A stretch of DNA of 64,000 nt. Source: JBCBSZ01 sp039818945. Lineage in GTDB: Bacteria > Actinomycetota > Acidimicrobiia > Acidimicrobiales > Poriferisodalaceae. Where the stretch lies: positions 1 through 64,000 of the forward strand of contig JBCBSZ010000017.1 in assembly GCA_039818945.1 (NCBI GenBank). The letters are read 5' to 3'. Below, piece by piece: positions 17,363-25,419 of the stretch. The notes beneath the pieces are model-generated. The model did not search any database, had not been told where the DNA came from, and saw only the letters and a list, made by a program, of their open reading frames with translations. A program made the translations under genes and the position numbers. Position 1 is the stretch's first letter; each line of letters starts with the position of its first letter.

Positions 17363-18342
17363 GACGCTCCGCCGAGCAGTTCGCCGACCCGGCGGGCGGC
17401 GTCCAACCCCGACCGCATCGCCCCCTCGACGAGCGGTCCGCCGAACACGTCACCCGCCGCGACCGCCGGCGGGGCGGCGCTGATCGTCAGGCTCCGCTCG
17501 GGGTGCACCACCACCGGCCGTGCGTAGCGCCACCGGTGCACCTGGCTCTCCACGACCTCGGCGCCGAGCCATCGGTCGACGGCGTCGGTCGCCCGCTCGA
17601 CGACCTCGGCATCGGGACGGTCCCACCAGTCGAGGCTCTGCTCGGGCCGGAGGTGGATCGTCAGGCACGGGCGCTCGGACACGCCCTTGCGGTGGTTGTC
17701 GGCCAGCCACTCCACCGGACCGTCGGCGGGTCGGACCGCACCCGGCTCGGGGACGGCGGTGGGCCCGTCGGTCACGACCATCACCGCCACGCAGCGCTCG
17801 TACCGCAGCGATGCGAGGGTGTCGCTCACCCCGGGGCCGAGGTCGACGCCGTGGAGCAGCTCGATCGTCTGCGGCACCGGCGGGGTGAGGACGAGCGCGT
17901 CGGCGCCGATCTGTCCGCCACGTTGGTCGGTCGCCGCCCAGCGTCGACCATCGCGCTCCACGGCGACCAGCCGCACCCCGGTGCGGACGTCGCCCAGGGC
18001 GGCGGCGAGCAGCTTCGCCGGGCCGGTCATCGACGGGACCCCGCGCCGGCGGACGTGGCCGTCGTCGCGGGTCTCGCCGTCGGGCCCGAGGAACGCGGTG
18101 TGCCACGTGCCAACCGCGCCGGCCTCGGCCCAGGCGTCGGCCAGCTCGGCGCCCTCGCCGGACCTGGTGGTGAAGAACTGGGCACCGTGGTCGAAGGTCG
18201 CCCCGGCGAAGCGGCGGGTGGCGGTTCGCCCACCGACGCCGCGTCCCTTGTCGACCACCGTGACGCGATGCCCCGACGAGACCAGCTCGGTGGCGGCGAC
18301 GAGGCCCGCCATGCCGGCACCGACGACGAGCACCTCGCTCAT
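17359..18342 (-). CDS. FAD-dependent oxidoreductase (renalase/amine-oxidase-like)
   Basis: A 327-residue flavoprotein. The N-terminal dinucleotide fold reads VLVVGAGMAGLVAATEL, followed by GRGVGGRTATRR, which binds the FAD diphosphate in the amine oxidase/renalase family. Substrate unknown; bacterial renalase-like enzymes oxidise mis-reduced NAD(P)H isomers, which is one possibility. ATG 18342 overlaps the stop of the upstream small gene as ATGA. Confidence 0.87.
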   Translation of the reverse strand: MSEVLVVGAGMAGLVAATELVSSGHRVTVVDKGRGVGGRTATRRFAGATFDHGAQFFTTRSGEGAELADAWAEAGAVGTWHTAFLGPDGETRDDGHVRRRGVPSMTGPAKLLAAALGDVRTGVRLVAVERDGRRWAATDQRGGQIGADALVLTPPVPQTIELLHGVDLGPGVSDTLASLRYERCVAVMVVTDGPTAVPEPGAVRPADGPVEWLADNHRKGVSERPCLTIHLRPEQSLDWWDRPDAEVVERATDAVDRWLGAEVVESQVHRWRYARPVVVHPERSLTISAAPPAVAAGDVFGGPLVEGAMRSGLDAARRVGELLGGAS

Positions 18343-18614
18343 CGGATGCCCCCGCCCTGCTCGACGATGCGCGACAGCTCGTCGAGCTGCAGCGGGTCGT
18401 CGACGCCGAGGAGCCGAGCGTAGAACCGCAGGCCGCCAGGCGTCGCTCGCACCCGAACCGGGACCCGGTCGGCGAGGTCGCGCCCGTACCCGACCGGGAC
18501 GTCGACGTGCTCGACGCCGGCGTCGACCAGGTCCTCCCACGAGGCGGCCAGCTCGGCCCCCGCCGAGTCGTACCGCTCCGCGTCGACGAAGAAGGTGAAC
18601 TCGAGCGCCGCCAT
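18339..18614 (-). CDS. Small hypothetical protein coupled to the flavoprotein
   Basis: A 91-residue acidic protein (MAALEFTFFVDAERYDS...), with no domain recognised. It precedes the FAD oxidoreductase with an ATGA overlap, so the two are likely functional partners. Its start is supported by TACGGT (18622-18627, reverse strand) exactly seven bases upstream, with no Shine-Dalgarno. Confidence 0.75.
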   Translation of the reverse strand: MAALEFTFFVDAERYDSAGAELAASWEDLVDAGVEHVDVPVGYGRDLADRVPVRVRATPGGLRFYARLLGVDDPLQLDELSRIVEQGGGIR

Positions 18615-18621
18615 CGATCGG

Positions 18622-18627
18622 ACCGTA
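18622..18627 (-). promoter_or_regulatory. -10 element TACGGT, leaderless spacing
   Basis: On the minus strand TACGGT ends seven bases before the ATG at 18614. Confidence 0.5.
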
Positions 18628-18649
18628 GCCAAGGCACCCGGTCGAGTCG

Positions 18650-19249
18650 TCACCCGGGGGCGACGCTCCTCATGGTGACGCTGAGCCGCGGTCCGACCGG
18701 CCGGCGAGTGCGCAGGACCGCGTGCTCCCAGTCGTGCTGGCTCGCACCGCCCATGACGAGGACGTCGCCGGCGGCGGGGCGCAGCCGCACCGATGGCCCG
18801 CCCCCGTGGGGCCGCAGGGAGAACGTGCGCGTCGCCCCCAGGGTCAAGATGGCGACGAGCGGCTCGGCGTCGCGCCGATGGATGCGGTCTCGGTGCCAGG
18901 CGACCGCGTCGTCACCGTCGCGGTAGAGGTTGCAGAACACGTCGTGGAACGGCCGCCGGTAGTGCCCCTCGAGGGCCGCCTGGAGCTGTGCCGTGACCGG
19001 GTGCTCGCGAGGGTCCTCGTAGCCAGCGGAGAGGCGCGGCTCGACGTGGCGCTGGTGGAAGACGATGCGCTCACCCGTCCGCCAGGTCAGCGAGTCGAGC
19101 AGATCGGCGAGCACGTGGTCGGCGCCGGCCAACCACCCGCGGGACAGATCGACCCACGACGTGCCGTCGAGATCGATCCGCTCGGGCGCGAGCTCGCCGC
19201 CCGCGGGCACGTCGACGACGCCGTCGAGGAGGGTCGGCTGGGACCACAT
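18650..19249 (-). CDS. AlkB-like 2-oxoglutarate/Fe(II) dioxygenase
   Basis: A 199-residue protein of the DNA/RNA alkyl-repair dioxygenase family, which removes methyl groups oxidatively from bases. The iron ligands His119 and Asp121 (WHRDRIH) and His176 (DWEHAV) are present, as are Arg188 and Arg194 (GPRLSVTMR) for 2-oxoglutarate. The asparagine-tyrosine motif CNLYRDGDD precedes the HxD as in AlkB homologues. Size fits the bacterial family. TAACAT six bases before ATG 19249 supports this start. Confidence 0.93.
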   Translation of the reverse strand: MWSQPTLLDGVVDVPAGGELAPERIDLDGTSWVDLSRGWLAGADHVLADLLDSLTWRTGERIVFHQRHVEPRLSAGYEDPREHPVTAQLQAALEGHYRRPFHDVFCNLYRDGDDAVAWHRDRIHRRDAEPLVAILTLGATRTFSLRPHGGGPSVRLRPAAGDVLVMGGASQHDWEHAVLRTRRPVGPRLSVTMRSVAPG

Positions 19250-19255
19250 ACCTCG

Positions 19256-19261
19256 ATGTTA
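19256..19261 (-). promoter_or_regulatory. -10 element TAACAT, leaderless spacing
   Basis: On the minus strand TAACAT ends six bases before the ATG at 19249 of the AlkB-like gene. Confidence 0.5.
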
Positions 19262-19301
19262 GCGAACACCTGTTCGTCCTTCACCCGCGCTCGCTCGCCG
19301 G

Positions 19302-19307
19302 CCTAGG
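19302..19307 (+). promoter_or_regulatory. -10 element TAGGGT of mscL
   Basis: TAGGGT lies 42 bases before ATG 19350. The leader contains the Shine-Dalgarno CAGGAGG, so this is a leadered promoter. Confidence 0.45.
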
Positions 19308-19349
19308 GTGACCGCCGTCACCGACCCCCACCGCCCAGGAGGCACCGTC

Positions 19350-19736
19350 ATGCAGAACTTCACCAAGGAGTTCCGCGAGTTCATCGACCGGGGCAACGTC
19401 CTCGACCTCGCCGTCGCCGTCGTGCTCGGCGCCGCCTTCGCCCCGATCATCGAGGCGATCGTGCAGGGCCTGCTCACCCCGATCATCGCCGCGATCTTCG
19501 GGCAGCCCGACTTCACGTCGCTGGCCATCGACATCGGCGACGCCCAGATCCTCTACGGGCTCATCCTCACGCGGGTGATCGAGTTCGTCCTCGTCGCACT
19601 GGCGCTGTTCCTCTTCGTCGTCAAGCCGTGGAACGCCTACCAGGCGCGTCAGGCCGAAGAGGTCGAGGACGAGGACGAGGGCCCGAGCGAGACCGAGCTG
19701 CTCACCGAGATCCGGGACGCCCTCCGGAGCCGCTGA
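19350..19736 (+). CDS. mscL: Large-conductance mechanosensitive channel
   Basis: A 128-residue pentameric channel that opens on osmotic downshock. An N-terminal amphipathic helix (FTKEFREFIDRGNVLDLAVAV) is followed by TM1 (VLGAAFAPIIEAIVQG), the periplasmic loop, TM2 (VIEFVLVALALFLFVV) and a charged cytoplasmic tail (EEVEDEDEG...). Length is typical. ATG 19350 has CAGGAGG seven bases upstream. One copy of the 16-base hairpin repeat begins five bases after the stop. Confidence 0.96.
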   Translation: MQNFTKEFREFIDRGNVLDLAVAVVLGAAFAPIIEAIVQGLLTPIIAAIFGQPDFTSLAIDIGDAQILYGLILTRVIEFVLVALALFLFVVKPWNAYQARQAEEVEDEDEGPSETELLTEIRDALRSR

Positions 19737-19741
19737 CCACG

Positions 19742-19757
19742 GGGCCCGAGCGGTCCG
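19742..19757 (+). repeat. 3'-end hairpin repeat, copy 1
   Basis: GGGCCCGAGCGGTCCG, five bases after the mscL stop. It differs from the other copies by one C-to-T change, which keeps the 5-bp stem as a G-U pair in RNA. Orientation follows mscL. Confidence 0.6.
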
Positions 19758-19798
19758 TCGAGCTCGCCCGCGCGTCGAGGGGTCGCCACCGTCCCTCC

Positions 19799-19804
19799 TA
19801 CGAT
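19799..19804 (+). promoter_or_regulatory. -10 element TACGAT, leaderless spacing
   Basis: TACGAT ends eight bases before GTG 19813, with no Shine-Dalgarno. Confidence 0.45.
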
Positions 19805-19812
19805 GTGCGGCG

Positions 19813-20511
19813 GTGGTGACCCACTACGACGTCCTCGGCATCGAACCCGATGCCAGCCACGACGTGGTGCGCCGCGCCTACCGGAGCCTCGCCCGACAGG
19901 TGCACCCCGACCACGTGGGATCCGACACCGGAGCCGGCGCCGCCATGGCCCGGCTCAACGAGGCCTGGGCGGTCCTCTCGGATCCCGACCGGCGGGCGCA
20001 CTACGACACGATCGTCGTGCCGGCGCAGCGCCACGTGCCGCCGACGGCGGTCGCGCCGAGCCGTCCGGTGACCCGTCGCGAGCAGTGGTACGCCGGCGTG
20101 CGCGAACAGGTGCGCCGGCTCGGTCACGAGGCGGCCCGCAGCTCCTCGCAGGCGCTGTCGATGACGCGGCGGGGGCTCCCCCGCGCCCGCTACGAGGCCG
20201 TCATCCCCGACATCCTCGCCCACCTCCAGCTCGACACCGAGGAGCGCATCCGCGACGCCCGCTCCCGCGGCGTCGCCCCGCTCGACCTGGGACTGAGCGT
20301 GGCCCTGCTCGGCGTGCGGTCCTACGCCACCGAGCTCGGCCGCTCGGCGCAGAGCGACGATCCGGTCACCGACCTCGTCGTCCGGGCCGAGATGTGCGAC
20401 CGGATGTGGGACACGCTCGCCCACGGGCTCCGCCACGAGATCGTGGTCGATCTCGGCGGCAACCCCCACCTCGCGAGGTGGCTGCGGACGCTGCGATCGC
20501 CCGCGTTGTGA
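19813..20511 (+). CDS. J-domain (DnaJ-like) protein
   Basis: A 232-residue protein with an N-terminal J domain (1-65: YDVLGIEPDASHDVVRRAYRS, the HPD tripeptide in QVHPDHVG, then LNEAWAVLSDPDRRAHYD). It lacks the Gly/Phe and zinc-finger regions of true DnaJ, so it is a class C co-chaperone-like protein. The C-terminal helical part is unrecognised. GTG 19813 is followed by a second GTG at 19816; the -10-like hexamer spacing slightly favours the first. Its stop overlaps the nucleotidyltransferase start (GTGA). Confidence 0.88.
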   Translation: MVTHYDVLGIEPDASHDVVRRAYRSLARQVHPDHVGSDTGAGAAMARLNEAWAVLSDPDRRAHYDTIVVPAQRHVPPTAVAPSRPVTRREQWYAGVREQVRRLGHEAARSSSQALSMTRRGLPRARYEAVIPDILAHLQLDTEERIRDARSRGVAPLDLGLSVALLGVRSYATELGRSAQSDDPVTDLVVRAEMCDRMWDTLAHGLRHEIVVDLGGNPHLARWLRTLRSPAL

Positions 20512-21074
20512 CCAGGGTCTGCTACCCGGGCTCGTTCAACCCACCGACCGTCGCCCACCTGGCGATCGCCGACCGGGCCCGCCAGGTCGTCGAGGCCACC
20601 GAGGTGGTCTGGGTCGTCAGCCGGGTCGCGCTCGCGAAGGAACACGTCGAGGTCCCCACCCTCGACGAGCGCGTCGGGGTGCTGCGGACGATCGCCGACC
20701 GCCATCCGTGGCTGTCGGTCGAGGTGAGTGACTCGCAGCTCCTCGCCGACCTGGCCGCCGGGTTCGACGCCATCATCATGGGCGCCGACAAGTGGCACCA
20801 GATCCACGAGCTGCGGTTCTACCCCGACGCCGCAGCGCGGGACGCGTCGATCGCCTCGCTCCCGCGACCCCTCGTCGTCCCCCGAGGCGATCTCCCGGTG
20901 CCCCCCGAGCACCGCCTCGACGTCGACGACACCCACCACGTCTCCTCGACGGCGGCTCGCGAGGGCCGTCGCGACCTGATGCTCGACGCGGCCCGCGCCT
21001 TCGACGAGCTCACTGGAGCCTGGAGCCGGTCGCCGCGCGACGGCGGGGATGGATCCGGCGCCGCGGTGGGTTGA
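20508..21074 (+). CDS. NadD-like cytidylyltransferase-fold nucleotidyltransferase
   Basis: A 188-residue protein with the HxGH-superfamily start YPGSFNPPTVAHLAIADRA, where the motif reads PTVAH, and the C-terminal SSTAARE resembling ISSTxxR. The fold transfers a nucleotide from NTP, as in NadD or CoaD, but the length and the weak middle do not match NadD well, so the substrate is open. GTG 20508 overlaps the DnaJ-like stop by four bases, an operon pair also continued by the mycothione reductase. Confidence 0.8.
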   Translation: MTRVCYPGSFNPPTVAHLAIADRARQVVEATEVVWVVSRVALAKEHVEVPTLDERVGVLRTIADRHPWLSVEVSDSQLLADLAAGFDAIIMGADKWHQIHELRFYPDAAARDASIASLPRPLVVPRGDLPVPPEHRLDVDDTHHVSSTAAREGRRDLMLDAARAFDELTGAWSRSPRDGGDGSGAAVG

Positions 21075-21105
21075 TGACCCTCGGCGACAACACAAAGGAA
21101 CTGCC

Positions 21106-22464
21106 GTGGAGCACTACGACCTCGTCATCGTCGGGACCGGATCGGGCAACAGCGTCCCGACCCCCGAGATGGACGACTGGCGCATCGCCATCGTCGAGAA
21201 GGGCGTCTTCGGTGGTACCTGCCTGAACGTCGGCTGCATCCCGTCGAAGATGTTCGTGCTCACCGCCGACGTGGCCGAGACGATCCGCCACGCCTCGCGC
21301 TATGGCGTGGCCGCGCACGTCGACGGTGTCGACTGGCCCGGCATCGTGCAGCGGGTGTTCGGCCGGATCGATCCGATCGCGACCGGCGGCGAGGAGTGGC
21401 GGGCCGGCCTCGAGAACGTCGACGTCTACAAGGAGCACGGCCGCTTCATCGACCACAAGGTGCTGCAGGTCGGCGACGAGCAGATCACCGCCGATCGCTG
21501 GGTCCTCGCCGCGGGTGCCCGGCCGTTCATCCCGCCGGTGCCCGGCATCGACGACGTCGGCTACCACACGTCCGACACCATCATGCGGCTGCCCGAGCTC
21601 CCCGAACGGCTCCTCGTCATCGGTGGGGGATACATCGCGGCCGAGCTGGGGCACGTCTTCGGCGCCCTCGGCAGCGAGATCACGTTCGTGATCCGGTCCG
21701 ACCGCATGTTGCGCGAGCAGGACGAGCAGGTCAGCGCTGCCGCGACGCAGCTCTACGCCGAGCGATTCGACCTGCGCGACCGGAGCACGATCGTGCGGGC
21801 CTGGCGCGACGACGAGGGGGTCCACCTCGAGCTCGAACGCGAGGGCGGGACCGAGATCGTGACCGGCGACGAGCTGCTCGTCGCAGCGGGACGAGTTCCG
21901 AACAGCGACACGCTCGGCGTCGAGGCCACGGGCGTCGAGGTCCACCCCGACGGTCGGGTCGTGACCGACGACCTCCTGGCCACCAACGTCGAGGGGATCT
22001 GGGCGTTCGGCGATCTCGCGAACCCGTTCCAGCTCAAGCACCTCGCCAACGCCGAGGCGCGTGTCCTCAGCCACAACCTCACCCATCCGGACGACCTCCG
22101 CCGGATGGACTACGAGCAGATCCCGTCCGCCGTGTTCGGCAGCCCGCAGATCGCGTCGGTCGGCGCGACCGAGCAGGCCCTGCGGGAGTCGGGCCGGCCC
22201 TACCTCACCTCCGTGACCCACTACGGCGGCACGGCCTACGGCTGGGCGCTCGAGGACACGACGAGCTTCGTGAAGCTGATCGCCGACCCCGAGACCCGCC
22301 TCCTCCTGGGCGCGCACATCATCGGCCCGCAGGCCTCGACGCTGATCCAGCAGCTGATCCAGGGCATGCGCTTCGGCCAGACCGTGGACGACATGGCCCG
22401 CGAGCAGTTCTACATCCACCCTGCGCTGACCGAGGCGGTCGAGGTGGCCCTGCTCGGGTTCTGA
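21106..22464 (+). CDS. mtr: Mycothione reductase
   Basis: A 452-residue pyridine nucleotide-disulfide oxidoreductase that reduces oxidised mycothiol (mycothione) with NADPH, keeping the actinobacterial thiol pool reduced. FAD motif IVGTGSGNS, redox-active disulfide Cys39/Cys44 in GGTCLNVGCIPSK, NADPH motif IGGGYIAAELGHVF, and the C-terminal FYIHPALTEAVE that supplies the catalytic His from the partner subunit. The TGSGNS start and the YDLVIVG opening match mycothione reductases better than glutathione reductase or Lpd. GTG 21106 has AAGGAA upstream. Confidence 0.9.
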   Translation: MEHYDLVIVGTGSGNSVPTPEMDDWRIAIVEKGVFGGTCLNVGCIPSKMFVLTADVAETIRHASRYGVAAHVDGVDWPGIVQRVFGRIDPIATGGEEWRAGLENVDVYKEHGRFIDHKVLQVGDEQITADRWVLAAGARPFIPPVPGIDDVGYHTSDTIMRLPELPERLLVIGGGYIAAELGHVFGALGSEITFVIRSDRMLREQDEQVSAAATQLYAERFDLRDRSTIVRAWRDDEGVHLELEREGGTEIVTGDELLVAAGRVPNSDTLGVEATGVEVHPDGRVVTDDLLATNVEGIWAFGDLANPFQLKHLANAEARVLSHNLTHPDDLRRMDYEQIPSAVFGSPQIASVGATEQALRESGRPYLTSVTHYGGTAYGWALEDTTSFVKLIADPETRLLLGAHIIGPQASTLIQQLIQGMRFGQTVDDMAREQFYIHPALTEAVEVALLGF

Positions 22465-22478
22465 CCGGCCGGCCGGCG

Positions 22479-23354
22479 TCAGACGACGGCGGACCGGCTG
22501 CCGACCCGACCGAGGCACTCGCCGACGATGTCGCGCTGCGACGCGTCGGGGACGAGCACCAGCGACGGTGCGACGGCGTCGTCGTCGGGGGTGACGATCG
22601 GCAGGTCGCTGCCGGCGAGTCGCTGACCGGCCAGCGCGGGGTCGGGGTCGAGCACCGCGCTGACGATGCCCTCGTCGTCGTCGAGCGCGTCGAGGAACGC
22701 GACCGTGGTCGGCACCGCACCCCAGACCGCCACGACGCCGCCCCCCGAACGGTTCCGCTCGATGTGGTGGCGCTGGTCGTCGAGCAGCTGCGCTCGCCGG
22801 CCGACGTGGTACCGGACGGCCTCGACGATCTCCGCCGGCGACTCCTCGACGGCGAACGGTGCCGAGGTCGCCGCCGCTGCGTCGACGGCCTCCGCCTGGA
22901 GCCGGCCGCTCGGCAGCGTGCGGATCGCCCGGACGCCGAAACCGGCACGGCGCAGCGTGCGGGCCAGCGATCCGATCGAGAACCAGTACACGTCGTCGAT
23001 CGATGGGTCGAGCAGCGGGGACCGCCAGGCCGGGTCGGCGTCGGCGACGTCGACGACGACCGAACCGTCGGCCAGCGTGGTGCCGTGCTCGACCAGCTCA
23101 CGCCCGAGCGGGACCGCGACCGCCGCCGCGTCATGGGCCTGGTGCCCGAGGTCGGTCACCAGACCACAGGACGGGCAGGCGGTCAGGATCCGCTCGCGTC
23201 GCTCGGCCGGCCAGGTGCTGCTGGCGAGGACGGTGTCGGGAACGATCGTGACCGGGTGCCGGTCGAGCACCTCGCCCGCCGTGTCGCCGCACGTCCGGCA
23301 CGCCGGGACCACGACGGGTTCGAGGGGTCGTCGCCGGCGTCCGAACAGCTTCAT
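22479..23354 (-). CDS. Methyltransferase-like protein lacking a clear SAM-binding core
   Basis: A 291-residue protein. The N-terminus carries two CxxC pairs (CRTCG at 19-23 and CPSCG at about 60), a zinc ribbon as in C-methyltransferases. A region near 140-160 (DVYWFSIGSLARTLRRAGFGV) matches the end of a class I methyltransferase domain. The C-terminus (GGGVVAVWGAVPTTVAFLDAL) resembles the C-methyltransferase C-terminal domain. The glycine-rich SAM motif is not seen between them, so activity is doubtful. ATG 23354 begins MKLFGRRRRP. Confidence 0.65.
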   Translation of the reverse strand: MKLFGRRRRPLEPVVVPACRTCGDTAGEVLDRHPVTIVPDTVLASSTWPAERRERILTACPSCGLVTDLGHQAHDAAAVAVPLGRELVEHGTTLADGSVVVDVADADPAWRSPLLDPSIDDVYWFSIGSLARTLRRAGFGVRAIRTLPSGRLQAEAVDAAAATSAPFAVEESPAEIVEAVRYHVGRRAQLLDDQRHHIERNRSGGGVVAVWGAVPTTVAFLDALDDDEGIVSAVLDPDPALAGQRLAGSDLPIVTPDDDAVAPSLVLVPDASQRDIVGECLGRVGSRSAVV

Positions 23355-23402
23355 CGCACCGTCCACCGTACTCGCATGCGGTCGGGCGAAGCCGGGTCCT
23401 CC

Positions 23403-23408
23403 TACGAT
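23403..23408 (+). promoter_or_regulatory. -10 element TACGAT, leaderless spacing
   Basis: TACGAT ends six bases before GTG 23415, with no Shine-Dalgarno. Confidence 0.5.
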
Positions 23409-23414
23409 CGGCCC

Positions 23415-24497
23415 GTGCCACTGACCGATCGCATCCTCATGGGCCCGGGACCGGGCAACCCGTACCCCGACGTCGTGCAGGCCCTCGGCCGCCCGATGCT
23501 CGGACACCTCGACCCGGAGTTCCTCGACCTCCTCGACGAGACCAACGACCGGTTGCGCCAGGTCTGGCGCACCTCGAACCGCCTCACGTTCCCGGTCAGC
23601 GCCACCGGTTCGGCCGGGATGGAGATCTGCTTCGTGAACGTCGTCCGTCCCGGTGACGTCGCCGTGATCGGGGTGAACGGCGTCTTCGGCCAGCGCATGT
23701 GCGAGGTGGCCGAGCGCTGCGGCGCCGAGGTGGTGCGGGTGGACTTCGAGTGGGGGCAACCGGTCGACGTCGACGCCCTCGTTGCCGCCCACCCCGACCC
23801 GGCCGTCATCGCGATGGTCCACGCCGAGACCTCGACCGGTGTTCGCTCCGACGTCGGTGACCTCGCCGACCGGAAGGGCGACGCGCTGCTCCTCCTCGAC
23901 TGCGTGACCTCACTGGGTGGCATCCCCGTCGAGATCGACGAGTGGGGTGTCGACCTCGCCTACTCGGGAACCCAGAAGTGCCTCGGCGTGCCACCCGGCC
24001 TCTCCCCCGTGACGGTGTCCGACCGTGCCCGCGAGCGGATCGTCGAGCGTCCGCAGAGCTGGTACCTCGACCTCAACCTCATCAGCGCCTACGTCGACGG
24101 TGACGGCGGGCGGGCCTACCACCACACCGCACCGATCTCGATGCTGTTCGCACTCCACGCCGGCCTCGGGGCGATCCTCGAGGAGGGCCTCGAGGCGTCC
24201 TGGGCGCGGCACGACTCCTGCGGCCGACTCCTGCAGGACGGGCTCGTCGAGCTGGGCCTCGAGCTCTTCGCGGCGGAGGGCCACCGCCTCCCGGAGCTGA
24301 CGACCGTGCTCCTGCCGGACGGCATCGACGAGGCGGGCGCTCGGCAACGGTTGCTCGGCGAGTACGGCATCGAGGTCGGCGGCGGCCTGGGTCCGGTCGC
24401 CGGGAAGGTGTGGCGCATCGGCTGCATGGGCCACACGGCCCGGGTCCGCAACGTCGAGTTGGCCCTCGCGGCGATCGCCGAGGTGCTCGACCTGTGA
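23415..24497 (+). CDS. Class V aminotransferase (alanine-glyoxylate / serine-pyruvate type)
   Basis: A 360-residue PLP enzyme. The start (LMGPGPGNPYPDVVQALGRPMLGHLDPEF) is characteristic of alanine-glyoxylate aminotransferases; the PLP lysine is in YSGTQKCLG near residue 188, and the SATGSAGMEICF loop binds phosphate. The likely reaction is transamination between glyoxylate (or a keto acid) and alanine or serine. GTG 23415 has the leaderless-type hexamer six bases before it. The stop overlaps the following SDR start (GTGA). Confidence 0.92.
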   Translation: MPLTDRILMGPGPGNPYPDVVQALGRPMLGHLDPEFLDLLDETNDRLRQVWRTSNRLTFPVSATGSAGMEICFVNVVRPGDVAVIGVNGVFGQRMCEVAERCGAEVVRVDFEWGQPVDVDALVAAHPDPAVIAMVHAETSTGVRSDVGDLADRKGDALLLLDCVTSLGGIPVEIDEWGVDLAYSGTQKCLGVPPGLSPVTVSDRARERIVERPQSWYLDLNLISAYVDGDGGRAYHHTAPISMLFALHAGLGAILEEGLEASWARHDSCGRLLQDGLVELGLELFAAEGHRLPELTTVLLPDGIDEAGARQRLLGEYGIEVGGGLGPVAGKVWRIGCMGHTARVRNVELALAAIAEVLDL

Positions 24498-25276
24498 GCC
24501 AGGTGCCGGAGGACCCGACGGCGACGTTTCGGCTCGACGACCGGGTCGTCGTGGTCACCGGCGCCAGCAGCGGTCTCGGGGAGCGATTCGCGCGGGTCGC
24601 CGCGGCAGCGGGTGCCGCGGTCGTCGTCGCCGCCCGACGGCGAGACCGGCTCGAGGCCCTGGTCGACGGGATCGGAGGCGGCACGGCGGTGCCGGTCGAC
24701 CTGACCGCGCCCGACGGGCCCGGACGCCTCGTCGACGCAGCCCTCGAGGCACACGGCCGCATCGACGTCCTCGTCAACAACGCCGGCAGCTCGCAGGCGA
24801 CGCCGGCGCTGGACTACGACGCCGACGAGCTGCGGGCCGAGCTGGAGCTGAACCTGGTCGCCCCGTACGCCGTGGCGCGGCTCACGGCCCGCTCGATCGT
24901 CGAGCGCGACGCCACCGGCTGCATCGTCAACGTCGGCTCCGTGCTCGGTGCGGTCGCCGGCGGCCGGTTGCGCGTCCCCGGCTACACGGCGGCCAAGGGC
25001 GGCCTGCACCAACTCACGCGCGAGCTCGCCTCCGAGTGGGCCCGCAAGGGCATCCGCGTCAACACCCTGGCGCCGGCGTGGTTCGAGTCGGAGATGACCC
25101 AGGACGCCATGTTCGGCACCGACGCCGGGCAGGCGTACATCGAGGCGGGCACACCGATGGGGCGTGCCGGTCGGGCCGACGAGCTCGACGGCGCCTTCCT
25201 CTTCCTCGCCAGCGACGCGAGCTCGTACGTGACGGGGCACGTCCTCTTCGTCGACGGTGGCTGGACGGCGGTCTGA
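24494..25276 (+). CDS. Short-chain dehydrogenase/reductase (SDR)
   Basis: A 260-residue classical SDR. Cofactor motif TGASSGLG, NNAG motif, catalytic Ser in NVGSVLG and YTAAK with Tyr and Lys, then a C-terminal FVDGGWTAV as in FabG-like enzymes. Substrate unknown. GTG 24494 overlaps the aminotransferase stop by four bases. Two copies of the hairpin repeat lie downstream of the stop. Confidence 0.92.
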   Translation: MSQVPEDPTATFRLDDRVVVVTGASSGLGERFARVAAAAGAAVVVAARRRDRLEALVDGIGGGTAVPVDLTAPDGPGRLVDAALEAHGRIDVLVNNAGSSQATPALDYDADELRAELELNLVAPYAVARLTARSIVERDATGCIVNVGSVLGAVAGGRLRVPGYTAAKGGLHQLTRELASEWARKGIRVNTLAPAWFESEMTQDAMFGTDAGQAYIEAGTPMGRAGRADELDGAFLFLASDASSYVTGHVLFVDGGWTAV

Positions 25277-25281
25277 GACCA

Positions 25282-25297
25282 GGGCCCGAGCGGCCCG
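25282..25297 (+). repeat. 3'-end hairpin repeat, copy 2
   Basis: GGGCCCGAGCGGCCCG begins five bases after the SDR stop and can fold as GGGCC-CGAGC-GGCCC. It is followed by TCGAGCGAGCGGATGCGG, a tail partly shared with copies 3 and 5. Confidence 0.65.
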
Positions 25298-25370
25298 TCG
25301 AGCGAGCGGATGCGGCGCGTCACGCCGTGACGCAGAGCATCGAGGACGCGAGACCAGAGCGGGAGGTACA

Positions 25371-25386
25371 GGGCCCGAGCGGCCCG
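25371..25386 (+). repeat. 3'-end hairpin repeat, copy 3
   Basis: An identical 16-base core, 89 bases after copy 2 and in the same direction, followed by GCGCGGATGCGGCGG. Copies 2 and 3 may be a local duplication. The rest of the SDR-P450 gap (25277-25419) shows no gene. Confidence 0.65.
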
Positions 25387-25419
25387 ACAGCTGCGCGGAT
25401 GCGGCGGTCCGAACCCCCG

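Noticed and set aside
25281..25408. Two spaced direct repeats considered as a CRISPR array
   Set aside because: Only two units, a palindromic core also found singly elsewhere, and no cas genes.
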